Of a stretch of 64,000 nt of DNA, positions 9,767 through 19,850 are shown piece by piece. The translations under genes were made by a program, and so were the position numbers. The DNA comes from Talaromyces rugulosus (taxonomy: Eukaryota > Ascomycota > Eurotiomycetes > Eurotiales > Trichocomaceae). The stretch is from contig NC_049565.1 of assembly GCF_013368755.1 (NCBI RefSeq), forward strand, positions 3,286,001-3,350,000, read 5' to 3'. Under the pieces are notes generated by a model. That model saw only the letters and a list, made by a program, of their open reading frames with translations, was not told the origin of the DNA and did no database searches. Positions within the stretch are counted from its first letter, which is position 1, and every line of letters starts with the position of its first letter.

Positions 9767-12700
9767 ATGGCTAGTCAGCGAAAGTCGCACGTCTTCCGGG
9801 TGACGGGTTTCTCTAGGGATCGACCTGATCCAGATCTCCACACCGCATTACAGAAGGCGCTCGACGACAATTTCACCGACGATGAGAGATTGCAAATCCA
9901 GGCTGAGATCTTAATCGCGCCATCTTGCTATGAATCTGACAGTGAGAGAATAGCGCTGGTGCAGTTTCGTGGTGGAGTGCCTCGGTTCCTCGGTGAGCTG
10001 CGAGTCGACCCTCTCGGAGACTGGCAGGTCGAGATGGATGACTGTGACATCAACTTTGACTGCCATTTCTTCGGGTTTACCCAACTGTACGCGCTGGATG
10101 AAAACGAACCGGTGATTGCAGAGTAAGAAAGACGACTCGTAACTACTAGGCGAAATGCTCACGGACAACACCATAGTATCATCGCTATTGCGGGATTAGA
10201 TGGACACGCATATGGATCGTGGCAGGGAAGGGGGAATCTCGGTCGAATGTGGCTTCGCGATTTCCTATCAAAGGACCTACCTCGATGTCGCACGATGATC
10301 TATGGGTACAACTCCAAGCTCTCGAGTCATGGGGTGGACACGATCCTTGACTACGGGCGAGAGTTGATGGAGGAGATCAAGAAGATCCGGGATACCAAGG
10401 AGGTAGAACTCTATCTACTGAGCGGTGTGCTTGATCAAGTTCGCGCTGATTACGAGACTAGCTGCAACAACGACCGCTTTTCTTCATCGCACACAGCTTC
10501 GGAGGCATTATTTTGGCTCATGTGAGACCACCATCAAAGTTGAGGTATAGTATGCTGACACTTCTAGTGCCTGGTCCGGGCCATCCAGACCATGGAGGAC
10601 GACCACCCAGCCATCACATCGCTGTATCGGGCCACGTACGGCATGATCCTCTTTGCCATCCCGCACAGGGGCCTCCTCGTGAGCGATATCCAGCAGATGC
10701 TAGCTGGGGATAAGAGCCATCCGCGCGAGAGATTACTGCAGCAGATCTCCAGCCAATCAGACCTACTGATCCACCAGCTGGCGGATTTCAAGAATCTGAT
10801 CCGAGACCGCAAGGTGGTCAGCTTCTACGAGACGGAGCAGACGAGGCAGTTGGTCTTTGTACGTATTGGTCTGCGTCTTCGACAGAGATACGTGTTAACT
10901 ATCGCCATAGAACTCGGATCACGGACGATGGGAACGCACGGGGGATTTCATCACGACGGTGGATGCAGACTCGGCGCTTCTCCAGCTTCCCGACCATGTG
11001 GAGGACAAGGTGCCACTGCATGCTGATCACTCGATGATCGTAAAATTCAACAATCGCAACGCGGCTGGGTATCGAACGACGCTCGATAAACTGCGACAGT
11101 TCGCCCAAGACGCCCCACCGGTGGTGGCGGCTCGATTTGGTGGGTGACTGATTCGAGAGACTTTCCACGAGCTAATGCGGACGATTTCCAGTGCAGGCAC
11201 GTAACCGACCCCAGCCATGCTCTACGGTACCGTTCAAGAAGGACCCGATGTTCGTGGGGCGTGAGAATACTCTCGAAGACATCAAGACGTGGCATCAAGC
11301 GATCGGTCAGCGCCACGAACGGATGGCATTGGTAGGGTTGGCCGGGGTGGGGTTAGTAGTTGCTCTTAAAAGGGCTATTTGCATTCCAACTAATGTATTT
11401 GTTCCCTAGCAAAACCCAGACAGCCATCGAGTATGCCGACCGCGTGCGAGCATCCGCACCGGACATGTGGGTGTTCTGGATTCACGCCAGCAATGCGGCG
11501 CGAGTGGAGCAAGGCTACCAGCAGATTGCGGCCGTGGCCGAGATCCCAGGACGCGACGACCCCAAGACGAACACCCTGCAGCTCGTCTATCGGTGGTTGT
11601 GTGATGAGAGCCATGGCCGCTGGCTGATGGTGCTGGATAATGCGGATAACGACCAGATCTTTTTCCGTAGCGACGACGTGGACGGACGAGCCCCACTGGT
11701 GAGCTTCCTGCCCCAGGCCACCCACGGATCGGTCCTGGTCACATCGCGAAATAGTCTGGCGGCACGGAATCTGGTCGGGACCGACGGTCTTGTCATTGAC
11801 CTCCCGCCCATGAACGAAGATGAATCGCTCGCGTTGCTGCGGGCGAGGATCCCGGACAGCCCATCGCCGGCCGAGGATGAAACGGCGCTCGTCCAGGCCT
11901 TAGAGTATATCCCACTAGCGATCACGCAGGCGGCGGCGTATATTGCCACCCGGTCGCCCCTGATTACCGCATCGGCATACCTTCGGCTGTTCCATGAGAG
12001 CGAGCCGAAGCGGATCCGGCTTCTTCAGAATGAGGATTCCACGGATCTGCGGCGCGATCCCAGCGTTCGGTATGCAGTGATCACGACGTGGCAGCTGTCG
12101 TTCGAAGAGATCCAGCGGTCGCGGCCAGCGGCGACGGATCTCCTGGCGCTGATGAGTATGTTTGATCGGCAGGGGGTCCCGGAAGACCTGGTGCGCGACG
12201 AGGGCCAAGATATCCTCGACTTTCACGATGCATTGACGCCGCTGATCAGCTATTCCCTGATCCGGGTGGAACAGGACGAACGGCTTTTTGATATGCACCG
12301 GCTAGTGCAGTTATCGGTCCGAGCGTGGCTGGAGACGCACCAGCAGCTCCGCGGCTGGCAGGCTAAATCACGGAAGGTCATGGCACGGGTGTTCCCCAAT
12401 GGCAATTATGAAAACTGGACACGATGTCGATCACTCCTTGCGCATGCCAGAAGTGTGCTGGAGGCTACGGGTGACATTGATGACGGAGATCAACTCCACG
12501 CCGCCACAGTTCAATATAATCTTGGGTGGTACTTAGACCTCCAAGGAAGATATGACGAGGCGGAAGCGATGTATCGACGGGCACTAGAAGCACGAGAGAA
12601 CGTGCTTGGACGTGAGCATCCCGACACGCTCACCAGTGTCAATAACCTTGGATTAGTGTTCTCCAGCCAAGGGAAATATGACGAGGCGGAAGTGATGCAT

Positions 12701-13552
12701 CGACGGGTACTAGAAGGATATGAGAAGGTGCTTGGACATGAGCATTCATACACGCTCACCAGTGTCGACAACCTTGGCATAGTGCTCTCCAGCCAAGGGA
12801 AATATGACGAGGCGGAAGCGATGCATCGACGGGCACTAGAAGGATATGAGAAGGTGCTTGGACGCGAGCATCCTGACACGCTCACCAGTGTCAGTAATCT
12901 TGGCCATGTGCTCTCCGAGCAAGGGAAATATGACGAGGCGGAAGCGATGCATCGACGGGTACTAGAAGCACGAGAGAAGGTGCTTGGACGCGAGCATCCT
13001 GACACGCTCACCAGTGTCAACAACCTTGGCAATGTGCTCTCCAGCCAAGGGAAATATGACGAGGCGGAAGCGATGCATCGACGAGCACTAGAAGCACGTG
13101 AGAAGGTACTTGGCCGTGAGCATCCATACACGCTCACCAGTGTCAACAACCTTGGCTATGTGCTCTCCAGGCAAGGGAAATATGAGGAGGCGGAAGCGAT
13201 GCATCGACGGGCACTAGAAGGATATGAGAAGGTGCTTGGACATGAGCATCCATACACGCTTATTAGTGTCAGTAATCTTGGCTTAGTGCTCTCCAACCAA
13301 GGGAAATATAACGAGGCGGAAGCGATGCATCGACGGGATCTAGAAGGAAGTGAGAAGGTGCTTGGACATGAGCATCCCGACACGCTCACCAGTGTCAACA
13401 ACCTTGGCAATGTGCTCTCCAGCCAAGGGAAATATGATGAGGCGGAAGTGGACATTACACATGAGAAGTGCTTGGTCCAGAACACTCCGACACGCTCGCT
13501 ACCATTGATACATAGACTTACTCGCTTTTTTAACCAACGAAAGCGTAGATAG
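9767..13552 (+). CDS. NLR-like protein: SesB-type alpha/beta-hydrolase, NB-ARC, TPR
   Basis: Seven exons: 9767-10122, 10177-10402, 10462-10521, 10568-10858, 10911-11139, 11192-11351 and 11410-13552, giving 1154 residues. Residues 1-118 are the conserved opening shared with the paralogue at 5081-1038. About 119-390 form an alpha/beta-hydrolase (AGLDGHAYGSW oxyanion-side loop, IAHSFGG with Ser about 206, His in ADHSM). NB-ARC starts at the P-loop LAGVG-K (about 436-443) with WLMVLDNADN as Walker B, VLVTSRN, and MHRLVQLS at its end. From about 819, seven complete 42-residue TPR units follow (QGKYDEAEAMHRRALE, LGREHPDTLTSVNNLG). The last unit slips frame and ends in an unrelated basic tail (RFFNQRKRR). 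All introns have GT-AG ends and 45-60 bp length. Presumed non-self or stress receptor with an esterase-like effector; the ligand is unknown. Confidence 0.88.
12541..13446 (+). repeat. 126-bp tandem repeat array encoding TPR units
   Basis: Seven consecutive 126-bp units, each coding for 42 residues, nearly identical at the DNA level. Variation is concentrated at a few codons: GY/AR/GS after ALE, R/H before EH, D/Y before TL, and the residue after NLG. This is the homogenised-repeat pattern typical of fungal NLR ligand-binding arrays. Confidence 0.85.
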
Positions 13553-14284
13553 ATGGCTTTGACTGATTCGACCTTTTGGCATGTAGAAATACTCATATAG
13601 GACTATAGTCATGTAAATTTATAGTACACCCTTTCAATACGTATCTTGTACCTATAACCTTCATATTTACTGCAATAGCCACATCTACATCCGTTCATTT
13701 TTGTACTCTTTCAATTATTTGGTACTTTCATTCTTTCCTTGTCGAAGCTGGCCTCCTTGGCCGTCACCTATCTGAATTGGACCTCGTTCTTTTCAGCGGC
13801 AGTAGTAAATTTCATACAAATTGTTACACAGCTGTTTTTATTTCACCGTATTGAGCTAGTCTGTAATTTTCCTCCATGTATCTTTTCTACCGCCAAGGAT
13901 TGCACACATTATCAATATTTACACTCTCAGATGGTATGATTGATATTAAACGCACCCCAGGAATTCAGGCCGATACTTTATTAACACATCCTGTTGAACA
14001 TGCATTTCAGATGTTGATAGAGGCCATCTTGGCATCATTATCGTGTCGAGGAGGTTTTATGCTGGTAAGCGCCAGGCTGTAATTGGCAGCCCCACTACCA
14101 TGTAATTTTTGCTTGGATAAGAGATTCAAGAAACAAAATGAATGAAAATATGCAGACTCCCTTTTATTGATTTCTAGTCGGTGGAGTTGTGATCAGGTTG
14201 CTAGAACGTGTAGGTATCTGGGAGTTGTTTCATCACACAGGGCGTTTCATGTCGCCGGGATGGGGGTTACCCATTCTTTTTTGG
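13553..14284. other. intergenic, no supported gene
   Basis: AT-rich 3' flank of the NLR. Short open frames on the plus strand have no domain. It could carry a 3' exon of the minus-strand aspartyl-protease-like gene, but I cannot define one. Confidence 0.4.
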
Positions 14285-14909
14285 TCAATGGCATAACAAG
14301 GAAATGAAACGTAGGAGCTCACCTGGTAAATACTTCCTTACGGCCCACATGAAACTAGGGTTGTAACTAAACTCAAAACCCTGTGATGCAATGAAATTCA
14401 GACCAAAGATACCAGCTAATCCACCGAAAACTAAACTATTAGAAGCTCTTGGCGGTGAAAACTCGCCAAGTTGCAGAAACGACACGTCACTGAAACTTGT
14501 ACCACCAATATTAAAAGTTTCATTTCCTAGCCAGACTAGAGGCCAAGAGCCATCGTCTAGTTCCATCCAGATGCTTTTGTCCACATCTGTAAAGGACGTA
14601 GAAGCGGAGCTATTATAATGACCTGTGGAATTTAGTACCATCACAGAGGTTTCTAGATCCAAGCGGACATCGAGAAGTTGGCCAGGGGTTCCTATTTCAA
14701 TCTGCCCGGTCAAGCTGTTTGTATCAATGCATCAGTTCTACTGTGCGGGTAGGGGTAACTACATACCCCCAAATGTCGGAGATGGTAAGCGGGACCACGG
14801 AGCTGAAGTTGGATTGATTCCCAGGTGCAGGGCTCCGTTCGTGTCTACCACCTAGTACAACAATGGATAATAGACTCCAGGCCGTCCAATAAGAGAACAT
14901 GGTAGCCAT
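14285..14909 (-). CDS. aspartyl-protease-like protein, truncated, active-site motif altered
   Basis: Two exons: 14909-14767 and 14714 to about 14285, with an intron of 52 bp (donor GTATGT, acceptor CAG). The N-terminus is a hydrophobic signal-like stretch (YWTAWSLLSIVVLGG). The junction gives SDIWGLTGQIEIGTPGQ, the typical opening strand of secreted fungal pepsin-like proteases, followed by VRLDLETSVMVLN. The family consensus there is DTGSS, so the catalytic loop reads D-L-E-T-S. The FGGLAGIFGLN segment fits the flap-side region of the family. The frame stops after about 190 residues and lacks the whole C-terminal lobe with the second Asp. A donor-like GTGAGC just before the stop could lead to a further exon that I could not find. 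It is either a pseudogene fragment or a small non-catalytic relative. Confidence 0.6.
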
Positions 14910-15749
14910 TTATTCAATCCCAGCTCAAGAATGCTATCAGGCTCATTGGGGCCTTCTGCCGATGGTTATATACCGTAATGGTGCAGACCATAAATATGTG
15001 CGTTGATTACCCCAGGATAAAACCGATATTAATTCTTAGGGTGCGTAGGGCGTTAGTCAAATAAAAGCTATGGCAATTGTCCTCGGGCTACTTCTGTAGG
15101 GGACTGAGATATGCGGCCATATCCTATTTATGATAGCTTTCCTTGGACTAAAGTAGCGAGGTAGGGACTCGAAGCTATCCGGAGATGCTGTTGAGATCTT
15201 GCAATGTCCTCCAAGTACCATTCGTATGTGAAGGTTCTATCGTTGGAGTATGAAGTGACGTCATGTTACAGGGTGAATCAAAACTGCCTTTATCTAGTTA
15301 CACCCTCTTTCATTCATTGTGTCCTACTTTCAAACCTTTGATTAATAAATTAGTATTAAAGCAGTTAGTTATGTATGTTAGCTATTACTAGACTATGGTC
15401 CTTACATACTTGTTACGTTACAATTTCTCACGGGCCTAGAGCTTTTCTAAATTCGTTTGATAATTAAATTACGCTAATAATAAGTCACCACTCAGAAAAT
15501 TATGTATTTAAGTGTTAAGTATTTGAATTGCATGCTGACATTTGCAAGTCGTGGTTGTGTATTTCATGGCACTATTTTGAACATTCCTCTAACCAATCTA
15601 CGCCCCCAAGTTCCCGATCATACGCAATACAAGGCTTATCACTGAATTTGGAATGAGAAATAGAATAAACAATGCCATCCAACCTGTATTGAAGTAAAAC
15701 CGGTGCCATTACTGTATCGCTCTTCCATGAATGTAGAATCACGTTATTC

Positions 15750-16265
15750 CTATGTCCAAAGTCGGTTTTGAAATTTGATTTCGATAAATTTGCTGTTTCC
15801 TATTAAACGGGGAAGGTATATAACAAAATCAACTTTGTTGTCAAAGGTATTGTTGTCATCGTAACACGTCCCGCAGGACAATCGTGGAACAATACCATTT
15901 TTTGAGAATAACCCGCGGATTCGATCTGGGCAGACAAGGTCGATCCTGTTAGGTGAAGTTCTCCAAGCAGTATGGCCAGCCTTATATCCTTTGTATTCTG
16001 GAGTAGATTGATAATGTTTGCCGTGATACTGTATACAGTACACCTCTCGTTCTTCACGACTCAGGTTTGTAGGCTGGTCAATATCGACTATAGAACAACC
16101 TTTATGCCGTAGTGACTGATAGTTTCGTATAGCTTTCAGTAAGGTATTGGAACAGAGGTGTCCATTTGTGTATAGACTTCGACAGCAAAATGTGTAATTC
16201 CGCCTTTTTAAGCTTGGGAATGCAACCACATAGAGGATCGTGAATTGTATGTTTGAAACGGTCAT
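15750..16265 (-). CDS. doubtful hypothetical protein
   Basis: Open frame of about 171 residues starting at an ATG (MTVSNIQFTILYVV), with a mildly hydrophobic start and several Cys in the C-terminal half (VPRLSCGTCYDDNN). A second overlapping minus-strand frame at 16102-16458 is about as plausible over the first third, so the true reading, if any, may involve a frameshift or an intron. I do not recognise a family. Confidence 0.25.
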   Translation of the reverse strand: MTVSNIQFTILYVVAFPSLKRRNYTFCCRSLYTNGHLCSNTLLKAIRNYQSLRHKGCSIVDIDQPTNLSREEREVYCIQYHGKHYQSTPEYKGYKAGHTAWRTSPNRIDLVCPDRIRGLFSKNGIVPRLSCGTCYDDNNTFDNKVDFVIYLPRLIGNSKFIEIKFQNRLWT

Positions 16266-16924
16266 CACCAAAGAAAATCACTTGATTATCTGCGGTCATT
16301 GAGGCACTAGTCAATCGGAATATCATGTTGCTCTTATATTTTTGGACTACGAAAATCACTCGAAATGTCAATCGTTGTGACCGTCTAAAGATGCGGAAAG
16401 TTCTTGGCGTTGGGAGTAGCCCTGCTGTCCGATTGTCTCTGTGGTGACACTTGGCCAACTTTCACCAAAAAACTCCCCAGGCGCAAGAAAAATAAGCGAG
16501 ACGACGCCAATGGAGGAAAAAGAAACGGAAGATTGAAAGAACAGGGACGACACTGGGTCTTGGTAAATAAGGGCTTGCGGAAGCGTCAGCATATACCTCA
16601 AGAGGAATAAAGTCCTCGGGTAGAGCAAATACCAGGGTTTTTAGCACTAACGGCGGAGTTCTCGTGACAAGGTTTGGAAAAACACCACTATTGCGTGTGG
16701 TATTACCCAAAAAAGTGACGAAACCCCCCAGGTTAGGATGTATCGACTGCGTGTAAGAATATCATAGATCCTCATTCGTATAGATAGCATGTTGGTAAGT
16801 TTTACGTGAATCGATATCTGTGTCGACGGTGGAATATTATATCCCACGGGAATGCTACTACTAACACTCTCACTAACTTTTCTTCTCATAACAGCTACAA
16901 GTTTTTATATAGCTAGATCCAAAC

Positions 16925-17050
16925 TACATGTTTAATTCTGTCCCAGTGTGGAGACATGTTTGCCTTGAGTGTGTAACAGTAGCAGATATTCTGGCCAGCC
17001 CCAGGCAGTAATATCTAGAAAGTGGGACAGAATTTAATAAGGAGAAAGGG
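16925..17050. repeat. MITE relic (inverted-repeat core)
   Basis: The motif TTTAATTCTGTCCCAGTGTG at the left is repeated in inverted form as AAAGTGGGACAGAATTTAAT at the right, about 90 bp apart. The same inner inverted motif (AATTCTGCCCCACTGTGG type) occurs inside the TA-flanked MITEs at 29087, 35811, 37938 and 47367. The outer ends cannot be delimited. Confidence 0.5.
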
Positions 17051-18174
17051 TGGAAGAAGACTCGAATATTACTGAATACGCGGGAAAAGGGCTTGTTTCT
17101 TTTAGCTAGATACACAAAAGTTGTTTATATTATCAAATAGCCCCTCATATTGCCAAGGCATTGGTTAAACAGGCAAACGACGCGTATAATATTAATTCAA
17201 TTTCCAACATATTTAATCATAGGCTGCGCTGTTCAAACACTGTTAAAGAAGAAAAAAAAAAGATCAACGACCCAGATATAAAGAGAATATATGGCCTCAT
17301 TTTCTGACTTCAAGTATCTGTTGTGAATCAAAATGAAATTTTGGCGGGGGCTATGGTTTGGAATCTGCGAAAGGTACTTGGCTTTCAACTTATGGCTTAT
17401 GATGCTGACAGGGTTCAGGATTACACGAAGTAAGGCCAACGGGACAGAGTAAGATTCCCAATAATCATGCCACTTCTCTTGGATTTTTCTACAGTAGAAA
17501 CCAAGATACACGAGCGCGAAAATTCTTTCTAAGCCTTCTAAAAAAAAGGTTGAGGACAGCTCGCAATGACACTCTAATCCTCAGATGTCAAAACTGTAAA
17601 AGGTATCGATCACGCCGTTACCATCGACTGCATGAAATAGACCCATGGATGTTTCCAACGAAAGGCAACTGTTCTCGAGGACAGTGTAGAGATATTCCGT
17701 TTAAAATCCCTGAACTCGAATGATGCGGGGCACATGCAGTCTATGACAGTCATAACCATCCTCAAAGGAGTGGCGTATTCTAGGTGTTAGGAAAGCCTGC
17801 GGGAAATATGTTCCCGGAGCAATTGTTTTTGAGAACCTCATCGATGACCAGGTTTTTATTAAACGTAATGCCGAGAATGTTTTGTGGTTAGGAAGTCCTA
17901 TTAAATTGAACCCAACAATGAAAGTTTTGTGTTGCCCGTAAGCCTACATATAAGTGATCATACTGCGACTTAAGTCAGTAAAAGCAAGGCTAGAAGAAAA
18001 GTCAATTGACTTGCCGTTGAATGAACGCCTCTGGCTGTTTGTTACTTGTGCTTATAGTAAGTATTCTAAGCTATCTGCGGACATCAGAAAAAATGTAGAT
18101 ATCACGTGGTACAAATGTCATTATAAGTATCGCCGTGTTGCCCTTGGCTGAAATTAGATGTCTTGAGATACACA

Positions 18175-18726
18175 ATGATGGCTGATGATTCATCAAGTTG
18201 CTATAGTGCGGATAACGAACGGGGCCGGGAGCCGCCATGCGTAGGCGCGTACGAGAAACTACTACCACCATTGCCCACACAGCCTGTTACCTTGGACATT
18301 GAGCATCAGATCCGTGATATTGGCGGCTTCACCGTATCGGCAGAACTTTCCCCTATTCGTTTACAAGTTTCAAAGAAGAACGTTCCCAGATCACAGGAAG
18401 AACGGCAGCGTCGCCTTGACTACGATCTGGACTCACTGAAATGGGAAAATGAATTTTTCGGTGTTTGTAACGATGCATTTCACGAAACTCTATTTTCTGT
18501 ATTAGACGTGTCGAATGAGATAATATCTCAGTGCCAACTTGCGGCACTAAAGCGCATGTGGCAGCCCGAGGATGAACCAATGAGCAAGGAGTTTATGAGG
18601 GATGCTGTGGGCAAGTTGGACGCAAAGGTGCAGCGGGCACACCAAAAGGAGGAAGAAGCAAAGAACGCATGGCTAGATAAATGGAAACAAAAAAAGGATG
18701 TTGAAGTTTTGATGCCCTGGATATAA
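18175..18726 (+). CDS. hypothetical protein with C-terminal coiled coil
   Basis: Open frame of 183 residues. I chose the ATG at 18175 because the frame upstream has only a TTG. The N-terminus is acidic and Ser-rich. A central region (RLDYDLDSLKWENEFFGVCN) looks folded, and the last 45 residues are strongly helical and charged (DAKVQRAHQKEEEAKNAW), consistent with a coiled coil. No signal peptide or membrane segment. I do not recognise the family. It precedes a MADS-like gene by about 200 bp in the same direction. Confidence 0.5.
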   Translation: MMADDSSSCYSADNERGREPPCVGAYEKLLPPLPTQPVTLDIEHQIRDIGGFTVSAELSPIRLQVSKKNVPRSQEERQRRLDYDLDSLKWENEFFGVCNDAFHETLFSVLDVSNEIISQCQLAALKRMWQPEDEPMSKEFMRDAVGKLDAKVQRAHQKEEEAKNAWLDKWKQKKDVEVLMPWI

Positions 18727-18929
18727 AGAGGGATCGCAGTGATTTTTCAAACCAGATTTGGTTTCCAGCGAGAGTAAGGTCGCCATATGAAAGCTGCACC
18801 CCTATTCTTTTAACGGCGTGTGCAACAAGTTCTCTTGACTGTTCATGGCTATAGTTATTCAGCTTTCCGCCAAAGTAAATATAATTCAGAGTGTCCTCCT
18901 GTTATTTGGAAACCAAACTCGAACGTAGA

Positions 18930-19349
18930 ATGACGCGGCTAGGAAGAAAGCCCCAGATCCCAAAAAAGGGACATAGTACACAGCCAGAACAGATCAGGAA
19001 AAGACGACATAACCTTTTCAAGCGCCTTGCAGAGTTTAATGATCGCTATGGTATGGACATATGGATGATCATGAAAACGCCGAACGGCAGGATCTACACC
19101 TTCTACACCAACCCCGATGAGCATGTTCCCACAGAAGAGGAGATGGTAAGTCGCAAAACTGCAATTTACGAGCCACTATTGACCATTCGACACTAGATCG
19201 AAAATAAACAGCCTGTTATTCACAAAACTCCGGCCGATTATGCGTCTAAGCCTCGGGATTCATTTGTAATTCGTGACCCACCCCCTTTGCTTCTTCCACG
19301 CCCACCATATGACGGAAACTCGATTCTATCCGCAGAAAGTACAAATTAA
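18930..19349 (+). CDS. short MADS-box-like (SRF-type) DNA-binding protein
   Basis: Two exons, 18930-19145 and 19197-19349 (donor GTAAGT, acceptor TAG, 51-bp intron), giving 122 residues. Residues 1-60 follow the MADS pattern: a basic N-terminal segment, then RKRRHNLFKRLAEFNDRYG matching the SRF helix (x-F-x-K-R-x-x-G-L-F-K-K), then MDIWMIMKTPNGRIYTFYTN matching the beta strands that end in G-K/R-x-Y-x-F. After the intron the tail is Pro-rich (RDPPPLLLPRPPY) with no K- or I-domain. Members of this short fungal family are annotated as SRF-type transcription factors; whether they bind DNA is unknown. Splicing extends the frame by 51 codons and removes an in-frame stop, which supports the intron. 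Confidence 0.65.
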
Positions 19350-19850
19350 TTCTTGGTGTACTATAATCAGGAAATATGGGGCTCATATCTACCAATGATC
19401 TATGCCAACAATCCATTCCTTGATAAGTATATGACAGAATGTCCAAATTTCGTAGACAAGCCAGCAACGTGTTTGAACTACGGACTGGTAGAGTGAATGG
19501 CTCATACAACTTTCCTTCGTTAGACGGCTAGTGTAGAGCCAAATGTTTAGTTTCAGGAATCACATAATTCGCAGTCAATTTGTAATCTATAGCTGTTTGA
19601 AAGTATATGTTGGAAACTAGATTGAAAAAAAAAAAAAAAAAAAAAAAAAAGTTTAAAATCGAATACAGCAGAGGGCCATCTAGTGGTAGTAACCATTTCA
19701 TACATAAATCCCTCTCGGTTCCCCAATCTAAAATTTTATGAGACAGCGGATTCTGGGTGTATCTCATCAATGCCACACACATGGACAGAGTATACTACCT
19801 CGTACATACAGTGGAGGCTCGATATTCCAAGCAGGGACTACTAGTCTTTA
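19350..19850. other. intergenic with long homopolymer A run
   Basis: About 500 bp without a gene. A run of roughly 26 A residues at 19625-19650 stands out. It could be the tail of a decayed retroposon, or a sequencing or assembly slippage site. No target duplication or coding remnant was found beside it. Confidence 0.4.

Larger units (their letters stand above)
14910..18174. other. gene-poor 3.2-kb stretch
   Basis: AT-rich sequence with no confidently recognised gene. It includes one weak open frame at 15750-16265 and a MITE-like relic near 16925-17050, both listed separately. Poly-purine tracts and short frames elsewhere show no domains. The stretch probably consists of decayed mobile DNA. 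Confidence 0.4.

Noticed and set aside
12541..13446. CRISPR-like direct repeat array
   Set aside because: The regular 126-bp units are coding TPR repeats in a eukaryotic gene; no spacer structure exists.
12511..13596. Minus-strand open frames with VSVSGCSRPSTFS repeats
   Set aside because: Antisense shadow of the TPR array in the plus-strand NLR.
15254..15330. Possible MITE left end (TACAGGGTGAATCAAAACTG)
   Set aside because: Only weak similarity to the family, no right end, and no inner GCCCCACT motif; too uncertain to list.
16102..16458. Alternative minus-strand frame with FFGDDRFKHTIHDPLCGC
   Set aside because: No family match and it overlaps another weak frame; neither has splice or homology support.
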